Assembly (NCBI GenBank): GCA_905236205.1
Contig: CAJOPF010000027.1
Span: forward strand, 1 to 43,197
DNA length: 43,197 nt
Source: Candidatus Gastranaerophilales bacterium
Lineage (GTDB): Bacteria > Cyanobacteriota > Vampirovibrionia > Gastranaerophilales > Gastranaerophilaceae
Direction: 5' to 3'
Part shown: positions 27,274 to 37,246 of the stretch, in pieces
Layout: every line of letters starts with the position of its first letter
How positions within the stretch are numbered: position 1 is the stretch's first letter
Program-made: the position numbers and the translations under genes
The notes under the pieces: generated by a model
The model's input: the letters and a program-made list of their open reading frames with translations, nothing else
What the model was told of the DNA's origin: nothing
Database searches by the model: none

Positions 27274-28038
27274 CTAAGATGCCGCGACAAACCCTTCAAC
27301 AAGCGATTTTATAATTAAATACCAGCCGTCAACCATTACAAACATAATCAGCTTAAACGGTAATGCAATAGTTGTCGGTGGTAAAAACATCATACCCATT
27401 GATACCAGTACACTTGAAATAACTATATCTATTACCAAAAACGGTAAAAATATTACAAAACCTATCTTAAACGCTGTATTCAATTCGCTTACTATAAACG
27501 ACGGTATTAAAACGTAAGTAGGAACATCATCAATGTTTTTAGGTTTTTCAATTTTCGCCATTTTTATAAATAATGCCAATTGTTTTTCGTCTGTTTGAGC
27601 AAACATAAATGCTCTTACAGGCTTTAAGCCTAAATCCAACGCTCTTTGTTGAGTAATTTGATTATTCATATAAGGTTGCAAGGCAGTTGTGTTAATTTTG
27701 TTTATTGTCGGAGCCATTACAAAAAACGTCAAAATCAACGCCAAGCTTATTAAAACCTGATTCGGAGGTAAACTTCCCGCACCCAACGCCTGACGTGTTA
27801 AAGCCAAAACAATAACAATTCTTATAAATGCCGTTGTCATTATGATAATACTTGGAGCCAAAGTAAGAATTGTCAACCAAATAAGGATTTGAATACCATT
27901 TGAAAAATCTTGAGGTGTATTTGCCTGCTGCATACCTATATTGATATTAGGAAAAGATAATGCCGCACTTGCACTTTGTGTAGAAATAAATATTGCAAAA
28001 AAAGCAAAAACAATTTTACTGAATATATTTTTAAACAT
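27274..28038 (-). CDS. fliP: Flagellar export-gate protein FliP
   Basis: Signal peptide; LALTRQALGAGSLPPNQVLISLALILTFFVM; LPFLVIDIVISSVLVSMGMMFLPPTTIALPFKLIMFVMVDGW. Confidence 0.96.
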   Translation of the reverse strand: MFKNIFSKIVFAFFAIFISTQSASAALSFPNINIGMQQANTPQDFSNGIQILIWLTILTLAPSIIIMTTAFIRIVIVLALTRQALGAGSLPPNQVLISLALILTFFVMAPTINKINTTALQPYMNNQITQQRALDLGLKPVRAFMFAQTDEKQLALFIKMAKIEKPKNIDDVPTYVLIPSFIVSELNTAFKIGFVIFLPFLVIDIVISSVLVSMGMMFLPPTTIALPFKLIMFVMVDGWYLIIKSLVEGFVAAS

Positions 28039-28147
28039 TTTATCCTGCTCTTTGTGATAGTCTTCCTCTTATATTGTAATGTACCTTTTAAAACAAGGCT
28101 AATTCTTAACTTTTTTTAATATCAATATTTTGTGATAAAATTTTTTT

Positions 28148-29203
28148 ATGAAAATTCTTTTTGTAACAGATTTATACCCTATTTCCGACAAAGAAACAAA
28201 AACCCCGAAAACTCTTTTGTCCTTTGTTGAAGAATGGCAAAAAGAAGGACATGAGGTGGATGTAATTAAACCGAATTTTTTATTAAATTCTTTTTTAAGA
28301 AACAAACCATTTTATAAAACAGGGCAATACAAAAATATTTTTAACGTAAACTATATCACACCGTTTTTATTTAATACAACAAAAAAACTGCCCTCTTTTG
28401 AATATGACGTAATCGTTTCACATATGCCGTCAGGAATAATTTTTTCTAACAAATTAGAAGGCAAAAAAATATGTGCGGTACACGTTTCTGATTTGGAAGT
28501 TCTCACAAAACCTTTATACTCAATATATTTTAAACAACAAATAGAAACCGCCTACAAAAACTGTAACGGAATAGCTTGCAGAAGCCAAGTTTTAATGAAT
28601 AAATTTCTAAAACTGTATCCGCAATACGAAAACAAAACTTTTTTATGCGAAAGCGGCATAAATTTTGAACCTGAACTAAAACTTCGAAATGAAAGAAAAA
28701 ACATAATAACCTGCGCAAACTTAATAGAACGCAAAAATATCGATAAATTGATTTCGGCAGTAAACGAAATGCCCGAATTTAAACTTACAATAATTGGCAG
28801 CGGAAAAGAATTTAAAAGATTAAAAAAAATGTCAAAAAACAACATTTGTTTTGCAGGACAATTAGAGCATAATGAAGTTCTGAACAGAATGCGAAATGCG
28901 GACATTTTTATTTTACCGAGCGTTAATGAAACCTTTGGAATGGTTTATCTTGAAGCTATGGCGTGCGGATGTCTTACTATTGGAGTTAAAAATGAAGGTA
29001 TTGACGGAATAATTAAAAATATGGAAAACGGATTTTTAATCGAACCTTCTAAGGAAAACATAAAATCTGTATTACAAAATATAACATCAATGGATAATGA
29101 AAGAATAAATTTGATATTACAAAATTGTTACAATACCGTTTGCCGCTATAAAATGGCAGATTGTGCCGACAAATATCTTAAAAACATTTTAAAGATTATA
29201 TAA
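28148..29203 (+). CDS. Glycosyltransferase family 4-like protein
   Basis: ERKNIDKLISAVNEMPEFKLTIIGSGKE; DIFILPSVNETFGMVYLEAMACGCLTIG. Confidence 0.9.
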   Translation: MKILFVTDLYPISDKETKTPKTLLSFVEEWQKEGHEVDVIKPNFLLNSFLRNKPFYKTGQYKNIFNVNYITPFLFNTTKKLPSFEYDVIVSHMPSGIIFSNKLEGKKICAVHVSDLEVLTKPLYSIYFKQQIETAYKNCNGIACRSQVLMNKFLKLYPQYENKTFLCESGINFEPELKLRNERKNIITCANLIERKNIDKLISAVNEMPEFKLTIIGSGKEFKRLKKMSKNNICFAGQLEHNEVLNRMRNADIFILPSVNETFGMVYLEAMACGCLTIGVKNEGIDGIIKNMENGFLIEPSKENIKSVLQNITSMDNERINLILQNCYNTVCRYKMADCADKYLKNILKII

Positions 29204-29286
29204 AGGATTAAAAGAACTGCCATCTTTTTGCTATAATTATTGCAGGCAGACTATTTTGCTTATTATTTACAGGAAGTTAGGATTTA

Positions 29287-30819
29287 ATGTATAAATTTTT
29301 ACTATCAATAATTGTGTTGTTTGCAGCATTACAACAACAATGTTATGCTTATAATCTTGATGCAACTCTTGATAAGTATGTAGCTCCTGTTGCAGATAAA
29401 ATAGCAAGCTGGATATTTTTTCCAATCTCAATTTGCGGCACTGATGTACCGATAATCATATTTTGGATTTTGTTTGCTGGAATATTTTTTACTTTATATT
29501 TACGCGGAATAGCAATTTGGGGCTTTAAGCACGCGATAGATATATTAAGAAAACCTGTTGAAAGCGGAGACCACAACGGAGAAGTATCTTCTTTTCAGGC
29601 ACTGGCAACAGCACTTTCAGGAACAATAGGTCTTGGAAGTATCGCAGGTGTAGCAATAGCAATTTCTCTTGGAGGTCCCGGTGCAGCTTTTTGGATTTTT
29701 ATAGGCTCAATATTCGGAATGTCTTTGAAATTTGTAGAGGCATCTCTTGCTGTAAAATACAGACGATTTAATCTTGACGGCTCAATATCAGGCGGTCCGA
29801 TGCATTATATGGCACATGGATTAACAAGAAAGAAACTACGTTGGTTAGGTCAACCTTTATCAATTATTTTTGCTTGGCTTTGCATTTGCGGAGGTATTAC
29901 AGGCGGAAATATGATACAAATAAATCAGGCAACTCAGCAAATTGTAAACATAACAGGCGGAGAAAACAGCATACTGTATCATCATAACTGGATTATCGGA
30001 GTTACGGTTTCTGCAATTGTTGCATTGATTATTGTCGGAGGAATTAAGGGAATAGCAAAGGTTACAGAAAAAGTTGTTCCTTTTATGTGCGGATTATACA
30101 TAATTTCAGGTTTAATAGTTATTGCAGCAAACTTTCTTTTAATACCTCATGCCTTAGCTGTTATAGTAAAACAGGCATTCTTCCCTGAAGCAGTTGCGGG
30201 CGGTATTTTCGGAACAATAATCATGGGCTTAAGACGTTCGGTACAATGTAATGAGGCAGGTACAGGTTCTGCCCCTATTGCTTATGCTACGGTAAAAACA
30301 AATGAACCGTTATCTCAAGGATTTGTTTCTTTAATTGAACCTTTCTTGACTGGTTTATTATGCTTATTAACAGCTTTTGTTATAACAATTACAAATAACT
30401 ACCATGTTGACGGAATTAGCGGAATACAAATGACTTCAGCAGCATTTTCTTCTGTAATATCGTTCTTCCCTTACATTTTGGCTATTGTAGTAGTATTATT
30501 TGGTTTATCCACGCTTATATCATGGGCTTATTACGGTCAAAAAGCTTGGAATTTCTTATTTGGAGAAGGTTACAAAAGAACTCTGATATTTCAACTTATG
30601 TATTGCGGATTTATCATTATCGGTTCCGTTATGAACTTACGTTCGGTAATAAATATTACTGACGCAATGATGATTTCAATGTCAGTACCGAATATTATAA
30701 CAATGTATATACTGGCTCCCGAAATAAAAAGAGATTTGTGTATGTATGCAAAACGCCACAATATCGCCTTTGCATTTAATAAACGCTGGTTCAAGAAACT
30801 AGAGCAGGAAAATATTTAG
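29287..30819 (+). CDS. Sodium:alanine/amino-acid symporter (AGCS family)
   Basis: ALATALSGTIGLGSIAGVAIAISLGGPGAAFWIFIGSIFGMSLKFVEASLAVKYR; RRSVQCNEAGTGSAPIAYA. Confidence 0.93.
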   Translation: MYKFLLSIIVLFAALQQQCYAYNLDATLDKYVAPVADKIASWIFFPISICGTDVPIIIFWILFAGIFFTLYLRGIAIWGFKHAIDILRKPVESGDHNGEVSSFQALATALSGTIGLGSIAGVAIAISLGGPGAAFWIFIGSIFGMSLKFVEASLAVKYRRFNLDGSISGGPMHYMAHGLTRKKLRWLGQPLSIIFAWLCICGGITGGNMIQINQATQQIVNITGGENSILYHHNWIIGVTVSAIVALIIVGGIKGIAKVTEKVVPFMCGLYIISGLIVIAANFLLIPHALAVIVKQAFFPEAVAGGIFGTIIMGLRRSVQCNEAGTGSAPIAYATVKTNEPLSQGFVSLIEPFLTGLLCLLTAFVITITNNYHVDGISGIQMTSAAFSSVISFFPYILAIVVVLFGLSTLISWAYYGQKAWNFLFGEGYKRTLIFQLMYCGFIIIGSVMNLRSVINITDAMMISMSVPNIITMYILAPEIKRDLCMYAKRHNIAFAFNKRWFKKLEQENI

Positions 30820-31835
30820 TCAGGTAATTCGTTCCAAACTTTTTCAAATTCTCTGTGGACTTTTTTCAACGCTTTGACAATAAGATAGTCGAATTGTAAT
30901 TCTCGTCCGCCTTTTATAACTTCAAAACTTTTTTCATGAGACAGAGAATCGTGATAAGGCTTTTGACATCTCAGAGCATCATAAACATCTGCGACAGCCA
31001 TAATTCTTGCTTCTAACGGTATTTCCTGTTTTTTTAATCCGTCAGGATATCCAAGCCCGTCGTATCTTTCATGGTGGTATCTTGCAATATTCATTGCCAT
31101 TTTAATAAATTCGTTACCGTCGAATTGTTCATATACGTCTTTAAGCATATTGTAGCCGATTATTGTATGCTGCTTCATTTGCTCAAATTCTTCATCCGTT
31201 AATTTGTCGGGTTTTAAAACAATTTCATCGGAAATACCCACCTTGCCGATATCGTGTAAAGGCGCAGCAAGTTCAATATTTTTAATGAATTCTTTTGTAA
31301 TATTTTGTTTGTAAATTGGTTTTGTAAGTTCTTTTGCCAAAATAACACAATATTTTTTAATTCTTTCCAAATGTTTACCGGAATCATCATCTTTTGATTG
31401 AGCGGATTTTGCGAGTGAAAAAATATGTTCAATTTGAGAATCCGTAATTTTTTGAATTTGAGAATTATCTTGAAGATTTTTCAATTGTAATTGTGTTTTT
31501 ACATGATTTCTCACATCATCAGGTTTGAACGGAGCGGCGATATAATCATTTGCGCCTGCCGCAAAAGCTTTTACGATATCATCGGTTTTTGAATCTCTGG
31601 AAATAAGAATAATCGGAATATTTTGATATTCTTCGATATTTTTTATAGCTCTGCAAGTTTCGTAACCGCTTGAATCAGTTGTATCAATAACAACCAAATC
31701 AATATTTACGGACATTTTATCAATTGCACATTCTAAAGAATCTGCTGTTTTTGTTTCGTATCCGTCTTTTGCTAAAATCATTGATAATATTTTTAAATTA
31801 GTAGCATTATTGTCAACAACTAAAATCTTCATCAA
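30816..31835 (-). CDS. Response regulator with HD-GYP domain
   Basis: REC domain; APLHDIGKVGISDEI and YHHERYDGLGYPDGL (HD and GYP motifs intact). Confidence 0.94.
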   Translation of the reverse strand: MMKILVVDNNATNLKILSMILAKDGYETKTADSLECAIDKMSVNIDLVVIDTTDSSGYETCRAIKNIEEYQNIPIILISRDSKTDDIVKAFAAGANDYIAAPFKPDDVRNHVKTQLQLKNLQDNSQIQKITDSQIEHIFSLAKSAQSKDDDSGKHLERIKKYCVILAKELTKPIYKQNITKEFIKNIELAAPLHDIGKVGISDEIVLKPDKLTDEEFEQMKQHTIIGYNMLKDVYEQFDGNEFIKMAMNIARYHHERYDGLGYPDGLKKQEIPLEARIMAVADVYDALRCQKPYHDSLSHEKSFEVIKGGRELQFDYLIVKALKKVHREFEKVWNELPD

Positions 31836-31894
31836 AATCCCTTTATTTATGATATGATTTTAGCATAAGGCATATATTTAAACAAGGTGAAATT

Positions 31895-32173
31895 ATGGAT
31901 GAACAAAAAATAATAGTTACTCTGTCGGGAAAAGACCAAGTCGGAATTGTTATGAAAATAACAACGATTTTGGCTCAATATGGAGTTAACATTGAAGATA
32001 TAAAACAAACTCTTATGCAAGGTCAATTTGTAATGTTTTTGCTGGGAGATATTTCAAAATCTACAAATACCTTTAAAGAGATAAAACAAGCCTTACTGGA
32101 CAAAGCAACAGAAATGGGAATGGAAATTTGGATACAAAAGAAAGAAATTTTTGACAAAATGCATAATATATAA
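31895..32173 (+). CDS. ACT domain protein (UPF0237-like)
   Basis: IIVTLSGKDQVGIVMKITTILAQYGVNIEDIKQTLMQGQFVM. Confidence 0.88.
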   Translation: MDEQKIIVTLSGKDQVGIVMKITTILAQYGVNIEDIKQTLMQGQFVMFLLGDISKSTNTFKEIKQALLDKATEMGMEIWIQKKEIFDKMHNI

Positions 32174-32202
32174 AAAACTCGGCTTATAAAAGCCGAGTTT
32201 TT
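32174..32202. terminator. Bidirectional intrinsic terminator
   Basis: AAAACTCGGCTT-ATAA-AAGCCGAGTTTT T with A-run and T-run on the two sides, between convergent genes. Confidence 0.8.
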
Positions 32203-32216
32203 ATTTATTTTTTTAT

Positions 32217-33359
32217 TTACTTATTTAACCACTCAATTGCGGTTTTTGTTCCAATGCCGACATCAAATTTATACCCAAGTCTTGCAAGAACAGTTTCCAA
32301 CGACGAAACTGCAGTTAACAAGTCTCTGTCTGAAACAAAACCTAAGGTTCCCATTCTGAAAATTTTGTCCTTCAATTCATTTTGACCGTTTGCAACAACG
32401 ATATCAAAATCTTTTGTCATGTGGCTTCTTATATCAGGAACAGATATACCTTCAGGCGGCAATACGGAAGTTATTGAATAACTTGCGTTTTTATCATCTT
32501 TAACCAGCAATTCCAATCCCATAGCTCTTAAAGAATGTCTCAATCCGAGCGCTAATCTTTCATGGCGAGCAAAAATGTTTTCTAATCCTTCTTCTTTAAT
32601 TCTTCTCAAAGCCTCTTGTAAAGCAAAAATCAGATTTACAGCTGCCGTATAAGGTGTAGAATTTTCTCTTACTGATTTTCTGTGAGCATCCCAGCTAAAA
32701 TAAAAACTTGGATGTTTACATTCCTCATGCACTTTCCATGCTCTTTCATTTGCTGTCAAAAATGCAAGTCCCGGGGGTATCATAAATCCCTTTTGAGAAC
32801 CTGAAACCAAAACATCAATACCCCATTCATCAGGTTTTACATCCATTGCGCTAACACTTGTAACACCGTCAACAACTGAAATTGAACCTGCATCACGTAT
32901 AATTTGACAAATTGTTTTAACGTCATTTTTTGCACCCGTTGAAGTTTCGGAATGAGTTAAAGTAACGATTTTATATTTCTTTTCTGCCAATTTATTTTTT
33001 ACATCTTCAGGATTTATAACTTCGCCTGCATTAACGGTAATCTTATCAACATTTGCACCGTAACCCGCAGCTATTTTTGCCCAGCGGTTTCCAAAATTAC
33101 CCAAAACAAGCGATAATACATCATCACCTTCGTTTACAAGATTTGATATTGCCGCATCCATAGCTCCTGTTCCGCTTGATGCAAACATAAATACATCATT
33201 TTCTGTTTGAAATACATATTTTAAATTTGCATAAACTTCTTCCAAAATTTTTGAAAATTCTGAACTTCTGTGTCCTATCGGATGTTTTGCCATAGCAAGC
33301 AAAACGCTTTCAGGTACAGGAGTAGGTCCAGGTATCATTAAAAAGTTTTTATCTTTCAT
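32217..33359 (-). CDS. Class-V aminotransferase (serine-pyruvate/alanine-glyoxylate aminotransferase type)
   Basis: MIPGPTPVPESVLLAMAKHPIGHRSSEF; DGVTSVSAMDVKPDEWGIDVLVSGSQKGFMIPPGLAFL. Confidence 0.92.
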   Translation of the reverse strand: MKDKNFLMIPGPTPVPESVLLAMAKHPIGHRSSEFSKILEEVYANLKYVFQTENDVFMFASSGTGAMDAAISNLVNEGDDVLSLVLGNFGNRWAKIAAGYGANVDKITVNAGEVINPEDVKNKLAEKKYKIVTLTHSETSTGAKNDVKTICQIIRDAGSISVVDGVTSVSAMDVKPDEWGIDVLVSGSQKGFMIPPGLAFLTANERAWKVHEECKHPSFYFSWDAHRKSVRENSTPYTAAVNLIFALQEALRRIKEEGLENIFARHERLALGLRHSLRAMGLELLVKDDKNASYSITSVLPPEGISVPDIRSHMTKDFDIVVANGQNELKDKIFRMGTLGFVSDRDLLTAVSSLETVLARLGYKFDVGIGTKTAIEWLNK

Positions 33360-33431
33360 ATTTATTCCCCCACTAATACTATCCTCAAATAAATACTACA
33401 ACGGTTAAACGGTATTGTCAATTAAAGTAAC

Positions 33432-33456
33432 AAAAAAAAGGGCAGCCAAGCTGCCC
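33432..33456 (-). terminator. Intrinsic terminator for the minus-strand TPR gene
   Basis: Minus strand: GGGCAGC-TTG-GCTGCCC followed by TTTTTTTTG. Confidence 0.75.
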
Positions 33457-33476
33457 GAGATTTGAGAATTGAGAAT

Positions 33477-35129
33477 TTATAATTCAAATAGCGAGTGTAA
33501 TCTTTCCATTATATCTTCTGACGGCAAATCTTCCGTCAAAGTATTCATATCAAGCGCCATTTGATAATATTCGGCAGCTTGAGTTTTATCTCCAATCATT
33601 TCATTTGCTCTTGCCGCATTAAAGTAAGCAAGTGTATATGAAGGATTGATTTCTATAGCTCTCAGGAAAAATGGCAAAGCGTCGGAAGCACAACCTAAAC
33701 CGTCTAAGTAAATAACACCTAAATTGTTTTGAGCTATATCAAAATTAGGGTTCAAATCAATTGATTTGTGTAATGCAACCACAGCTTCTTCTATCAAATC
33801 ATTTTCCCATAAAGCAAGACCTGCTTTTGAATAAGCTCTGAAATTTTCAGGTTCGCAAGATATTGCATCACAATATGCTCGAATTGCATTTTCAACATCA
33901 CCTTTTGCCATAAATGCATCACCAAGCGATATTTTTATTTGATAATTTTTAGGGTCAGCCTCAACGCCTATATGATATTTTTCAATTGCAAGTTCAAAAT
34001 TACCGTAAATTTCAGCATATAATGAACCTAAAGCGTGGCAAACCATTGATGTCCACTCATTATCAGGATTTATACTTATTGCCATGTTGTAATGATTGAT
34101 TGCATCTTCGTACAATTCTGCTTTTAAATAAGCAAAAGCCAAAGAATTATGATAGAAAGGATTTGTCTTTTCTTGCTCCAAGGCAAGTTTGAAAGCACTT
34201 ACAGAATTGATTTTATCTCCTTTTTTAAGGTATAAATGCCCCAGTTCGTAATATATAAATCCGATTTTTTCAGGATTAAGTGCCAACAATTGTGTGTAAT
34301 AATCTATTGCTTCATCAACCATTTCAGGGAAATAGGTTTGAGTTAATGCCGCAATTTTCATTAAATTAACATCATTTTTAGGGTTTGAATCGTAAGATTT
34401 TTTGTAAGCTTCATACGCTTTTACATTATCTTTTTCTTTTACGAAAATATCACCTATTCGTGTGTAGAAAATATCTTTATGACCTGTTTTTTGAGCTGCA
34501 ATATTGTATAAATTGCAAGCAGCTTTCGACATTTTTATTTTTTCAAGAAAATCTCCGGCTTTTTTGTAAGCAATTACGCTTAAATCATCTTTTGCAGTAT
34601 GAATTAATATTTTTAAAGACGGAATATCATAAGATAACATTACCGAACCTGAAATAAAATAATATAAAAATCCTAAAACATCTTTGAAGGTGGATTTTTT
34701 ATTGCTTAATCTTTTTAAAATTGACAACGCAAGCATCATACGAGGTCTTGCAGAATTAAAACCGCTTAATTTTATAGCTTTTTTAAATTCATTTTCCGCA
34801 TCTTCATAATTATCGGCAATTTTATTGAAAAATCCTTTGTAAATACAAGCATTTGCACTTTCAGGCGAATGTTCAAGTGCAGTGTTGCATTGTTCTATTG
34901 CCGTATCAACATCTATCTCGCCTTTTTCCCACATTAAAAAAGCCAAACGGTAGTATGTTTCAGGCAATTCTGGATTATGTTTTGAAGCATTAACATAATT
35001 TTCAATAGCTTCTTTAAAATCTTCTTCTTGTTGTTTCATTAAATATCTTTGATGAGCTTTTCTTGCATTTTCTAAATTTACTAATGCCAATTCCATTTCG
35101 TCTTGCGATGCAGATAGTTGTTTAGACAT
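33477..35129 (-). CDS. TPR repeat protein
   Basis: Many tandem TPRs; start re-assigned from 35228 to ATG 35129 (MSKQLSASQDEME) because AAGGAG lies just upstream. Confidence 0.88.
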   Translation of the reverse strand: MSKQLSASQDEMELALVNLENARKAHQRYLMKQQEEDFKEAIENYVNASKHNPELPETYYRLAFLMWEKGEIDVDTAIEQCNTALEHSPESANACIYKGFFNKIADNYEDAENEFKKAIKLSGFNSARPRMMLALSILKRLSNKKSTFKDVLGFLYYFISGSVMLSYDIPSLKILIHTAKDDLSVIAYKKAGDFLEKIKMSKAACNLYNIAAQKTGHKDIFYTRIGDIFVKEKDNVKAYEAYKKSYDSNPKNDVNLMKIAALTQTYFPEMVDEAIDYYTQLLALNPEKIGFIYYELGHLYLKKGDKINSVSAFKLALEQEKTNPFYHNSLAFAYLKAELYEDAINHYNMAISINPDNEWTSMVCHALGSLYAEIYGNFELAIEKYHIGVEADPKNYQIKISLGDAFMAKGDVENAIRAYCDAISCEPENFRAYSKAGLALWENDLIEEAVVALHKSIDLNPNFDIAQNNLGVIYLDGLGCASDALPFFLRAIEINPSYTLAYFNAARANEMIGDKTQAAEYYQMALDMNTLTEDLPSEDIMERLHSLFEL

Positions 35130-35302
35130 TTTAAAATATTCTCCTTGTGTTCGTACTCTTGCGGTCGGCAATAAAAAAACAAAGTTTAACGATTTTTTAA
35201 AAAACTCCTCTGTATAGACTAATTTCAAATTTTAATCTTGTTTGTAAACTATTACTATGATAATATATAAGAGAAATAAGATATCAGACTTTAGAGGATA
35301 AT

Positions 35303-35866
35303 ATGAAAAGTTCAACTTTAAGACGAGCTAACTTGTCTAAGGAAAAAATCCAAGTATTGGAAAGATTAGCAAAATACAGAAGACAAAGTACAAACGACTC
35401 TTTAAATGCTCCTGCAAAGCAAATTCAGGAAAAAGAACTTGATTTGTTATGGAATAACTTAAAACAACATAACAAACAAGATAAATCACCGACAGTTTAC
35501 CTTATTACAGGATTTGTAGCAGGTGTTATTGTAACGGTTATCGTAACAATTATGATACAAATGTCTATGACAAGTATGAACGAAACAGCAAAAGATATTT
35601 CAACTTCTGTTCCGGAAACAAAAATTGAAGATACAGCAATAACATTCATACCTGCAGACAAAGAAACGGTTTCTGTCGGAACTGTGGCTACAAAGAACAA
35701 AGAGGAAACTTATAAAGTTCAACAAGGTGATAATCTGGAAAAAATTATAAGAAGATTTTATGGTTCATATAGCAAGAGCCACGAAAAAGCAATTAAAGAA
35801 GCTAACGGTCTAAAAGATATCAATGCCCTTTCGATAGGACAAGAATTGATTATTCCGCTTCATTAA
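35303..35866 (+). CDS. Single-TM protein with C-terminal LysM domain
   Basis: TM YLITGFVAGVIVTVIVTIMI; YKVQQGDNLEKIIRRFYG...NALSIGQELIIP. Confidence 0.85.
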   Translation: MKSSTLRRANLSKEKIQVLERLAKYRRQSTNDSLNAPAKQIQEKELDLLWNNLKQHNKQDKSPTVYLITGFVAGVIVTVIVTIMIQMSMTSMNETAKDISTSVPETKIEDTAITFIPADKETVSVGTVATKNKEETYKVQQGDNLEKIIRRFYGSYSKSHEKAIKEANGLKDINALSIGQELIIPLH

Positions 35867-35875
35867 AAAATTATC

Positions 35876-35920
35876 AACAGCGCGGGTATTTGCAATATTG
35901 CAAATCCCCGCGCTGTTTTT
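35876..35920 (+). terminator. Long-stem intrinsic terminator
   Basis: AACAGCGCGGG-T-ATTTGCAATATTGCAAAT-C-CCCGCGCTGTT then TTT; contains an 18-bp perfect palindrome (35888-35905). Confidence 0.8.
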
Positions 35921-35937
35921 GTGTTTATGTAAAAAAT

Positions 35938-35966
35938 TTGCAAACAAGTAATTTTTTACGTATAAT
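35938..35966 (+). promoter_or_regulatory. glyA promoter
   Basis: TTGCAA, 17-nt spacer, TATAAT. Confidence 0.6.
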
Positions 35967-35989
35967 CAAACAAGATTAAGGAGTGTGTA

Positions 35990-37228
35990 ATGGAAATTGA
36001 ATTGATAAGACAAACTGACCCTCAAGTCGCAGAACTTGTTGAAAAAGAATTAAAACGTCAGCAAGAAACAATAGAACTGATTGCAAGCGAAAATTTCACG
36101 TCAAAAGCGGTAATGGCAGCCTGCGGAACAGTTTTAACGAATAAATATGCGGAAGGAAAACCGCATAAAAGATTTTATAACGGATGTGATAACATAGATA
36201 TTATTGAAGAATTAGCTCAAAAAAGAGCTTGTGAATTATTTAAAGCAGACCATGCAAATGTTCAGCCTCACAGTGGCGCACAGGCAAATATGGCTGTATT
36301 TTTGTATGCACTTAAACATGGTGATACCGTTTTAGGCATGGATTTGTCTAATGGCGGACACTTATCGCATGGTTCTCCTGTAAATTTTTCAGGTTTGTAT
36401 TTTAACATTGTAAGTTATGGTGTAAATGAAGACGGTGTTATTGATTACGACAATGTTGAAAAGCTGGCAAAAGAAAATAAACCTAAAATGATTATTGCAG
36501 GAGCAAGCAATTACTCTAAAATTATTGATTTCAAACGTTTTAGAGAAATTGCAGATGAAGTCGGAGCATATCTGATGGTAGACATTGCGCATATTGCAGG
36601 ACTTGTTGCAGGCGGAGTTCACCCGTCACCAGTACCTTATGCGGATTTTGTAACAACAACAACACACAAAACGCTAAGAGGTCCAAGAGGCGGCATAATT
36701 ATGTGCAAAGAAGAACATGCCCTCGGTATTGATAAAGCAGTATTTCCTGGAATACAAGGCGGACCTTTAGAACACATTATTGCAGGAAAAGCGGTTGCTT
36801 TGCTTGAAGCTTCCAAGCCTGAGTTTAGAGCTTACGCAGAGCAAATTGTAAAAAATGCAAAAGCTCTTGCAAACGGTTTATTGAATGAGGGACTTGATAT
36901 TGTCGGCGGAATGACAGAAAATCATTTAATGACTCTTGATTTAAGACGACAAGGAAAAACGGGTAAAGATATAGCAAATATTCTTGAAGTCGTAGGTATT
37001 ACCGCTAATAAAAACACTGTTCCTAACGATCCTCAAAGTCCGTTTGTAACGAGCGGAATAAGACTTGGAACCCCTGCGGTTACAACAAGAGGCTTTAAGG
37101 AAGAAGATTTGGACGAAGTTGCAAAAATTATTGCAGGTGCGGTTTATGCTTCTGACAACGAAGTTGCTTTAAAAAATCTGCGTGAACGTTCTTTAAAATT
37201 ATGTCAAAAATATCCGTTATATAACTAA
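35990..37228 (+). CDS. glyA: Serine hydroxymethyltransferase
   Basis: [57 protein letters not shown]. Confidence 0.97.
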   Translation: MEIELIRQTDPQVAELVEKELKRQQETIELIASENFTSKAVMAACGTVLTNKYAEGKPHKRFYNGCDNIDIIEELAQKRACELFKADHANVQPHSGAQANMAVFLYALKHGDTVLGMDLSNGGHLSHGSPVNFSGLYFNIVSYGVNEDGVIDYDNVEKLAKENKPKMIIAGASNYSKIIDFKRFREIADEVGAYLMVDIAHIAGLVAGGVHPSPVPYADFVTTTTHKTLRGPRGGIIMCKEEHALGIDKAVFPGIQGGPLEHIIAGKAVALLEASKPEFRAYAEQIVKNAKALANGLLNEGLDIVGGMTENHLMTLDLRRQGKTGKDIANILEVVGITANKNTVPNDPQSPFVTSGIRLGTPAVTTRGFKEEDLDEVAKIIAGAVYASDNEVALKNLRERSLKLCQKYPLYN

Positions 37229-37246
37229 TAAATAGGAGAAACAACA

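Noticed and set aside
27099-27318. Overlapping ORFs on both strands around fliQ
   Set aside because: fliQ itself is clear; the alternatives are out-of-frame readings.
28530-28905. Minus-strand ORFs antisense to the glycosyltransferase
   Set aside because: Shadow ORFs of a well-supported CDS.
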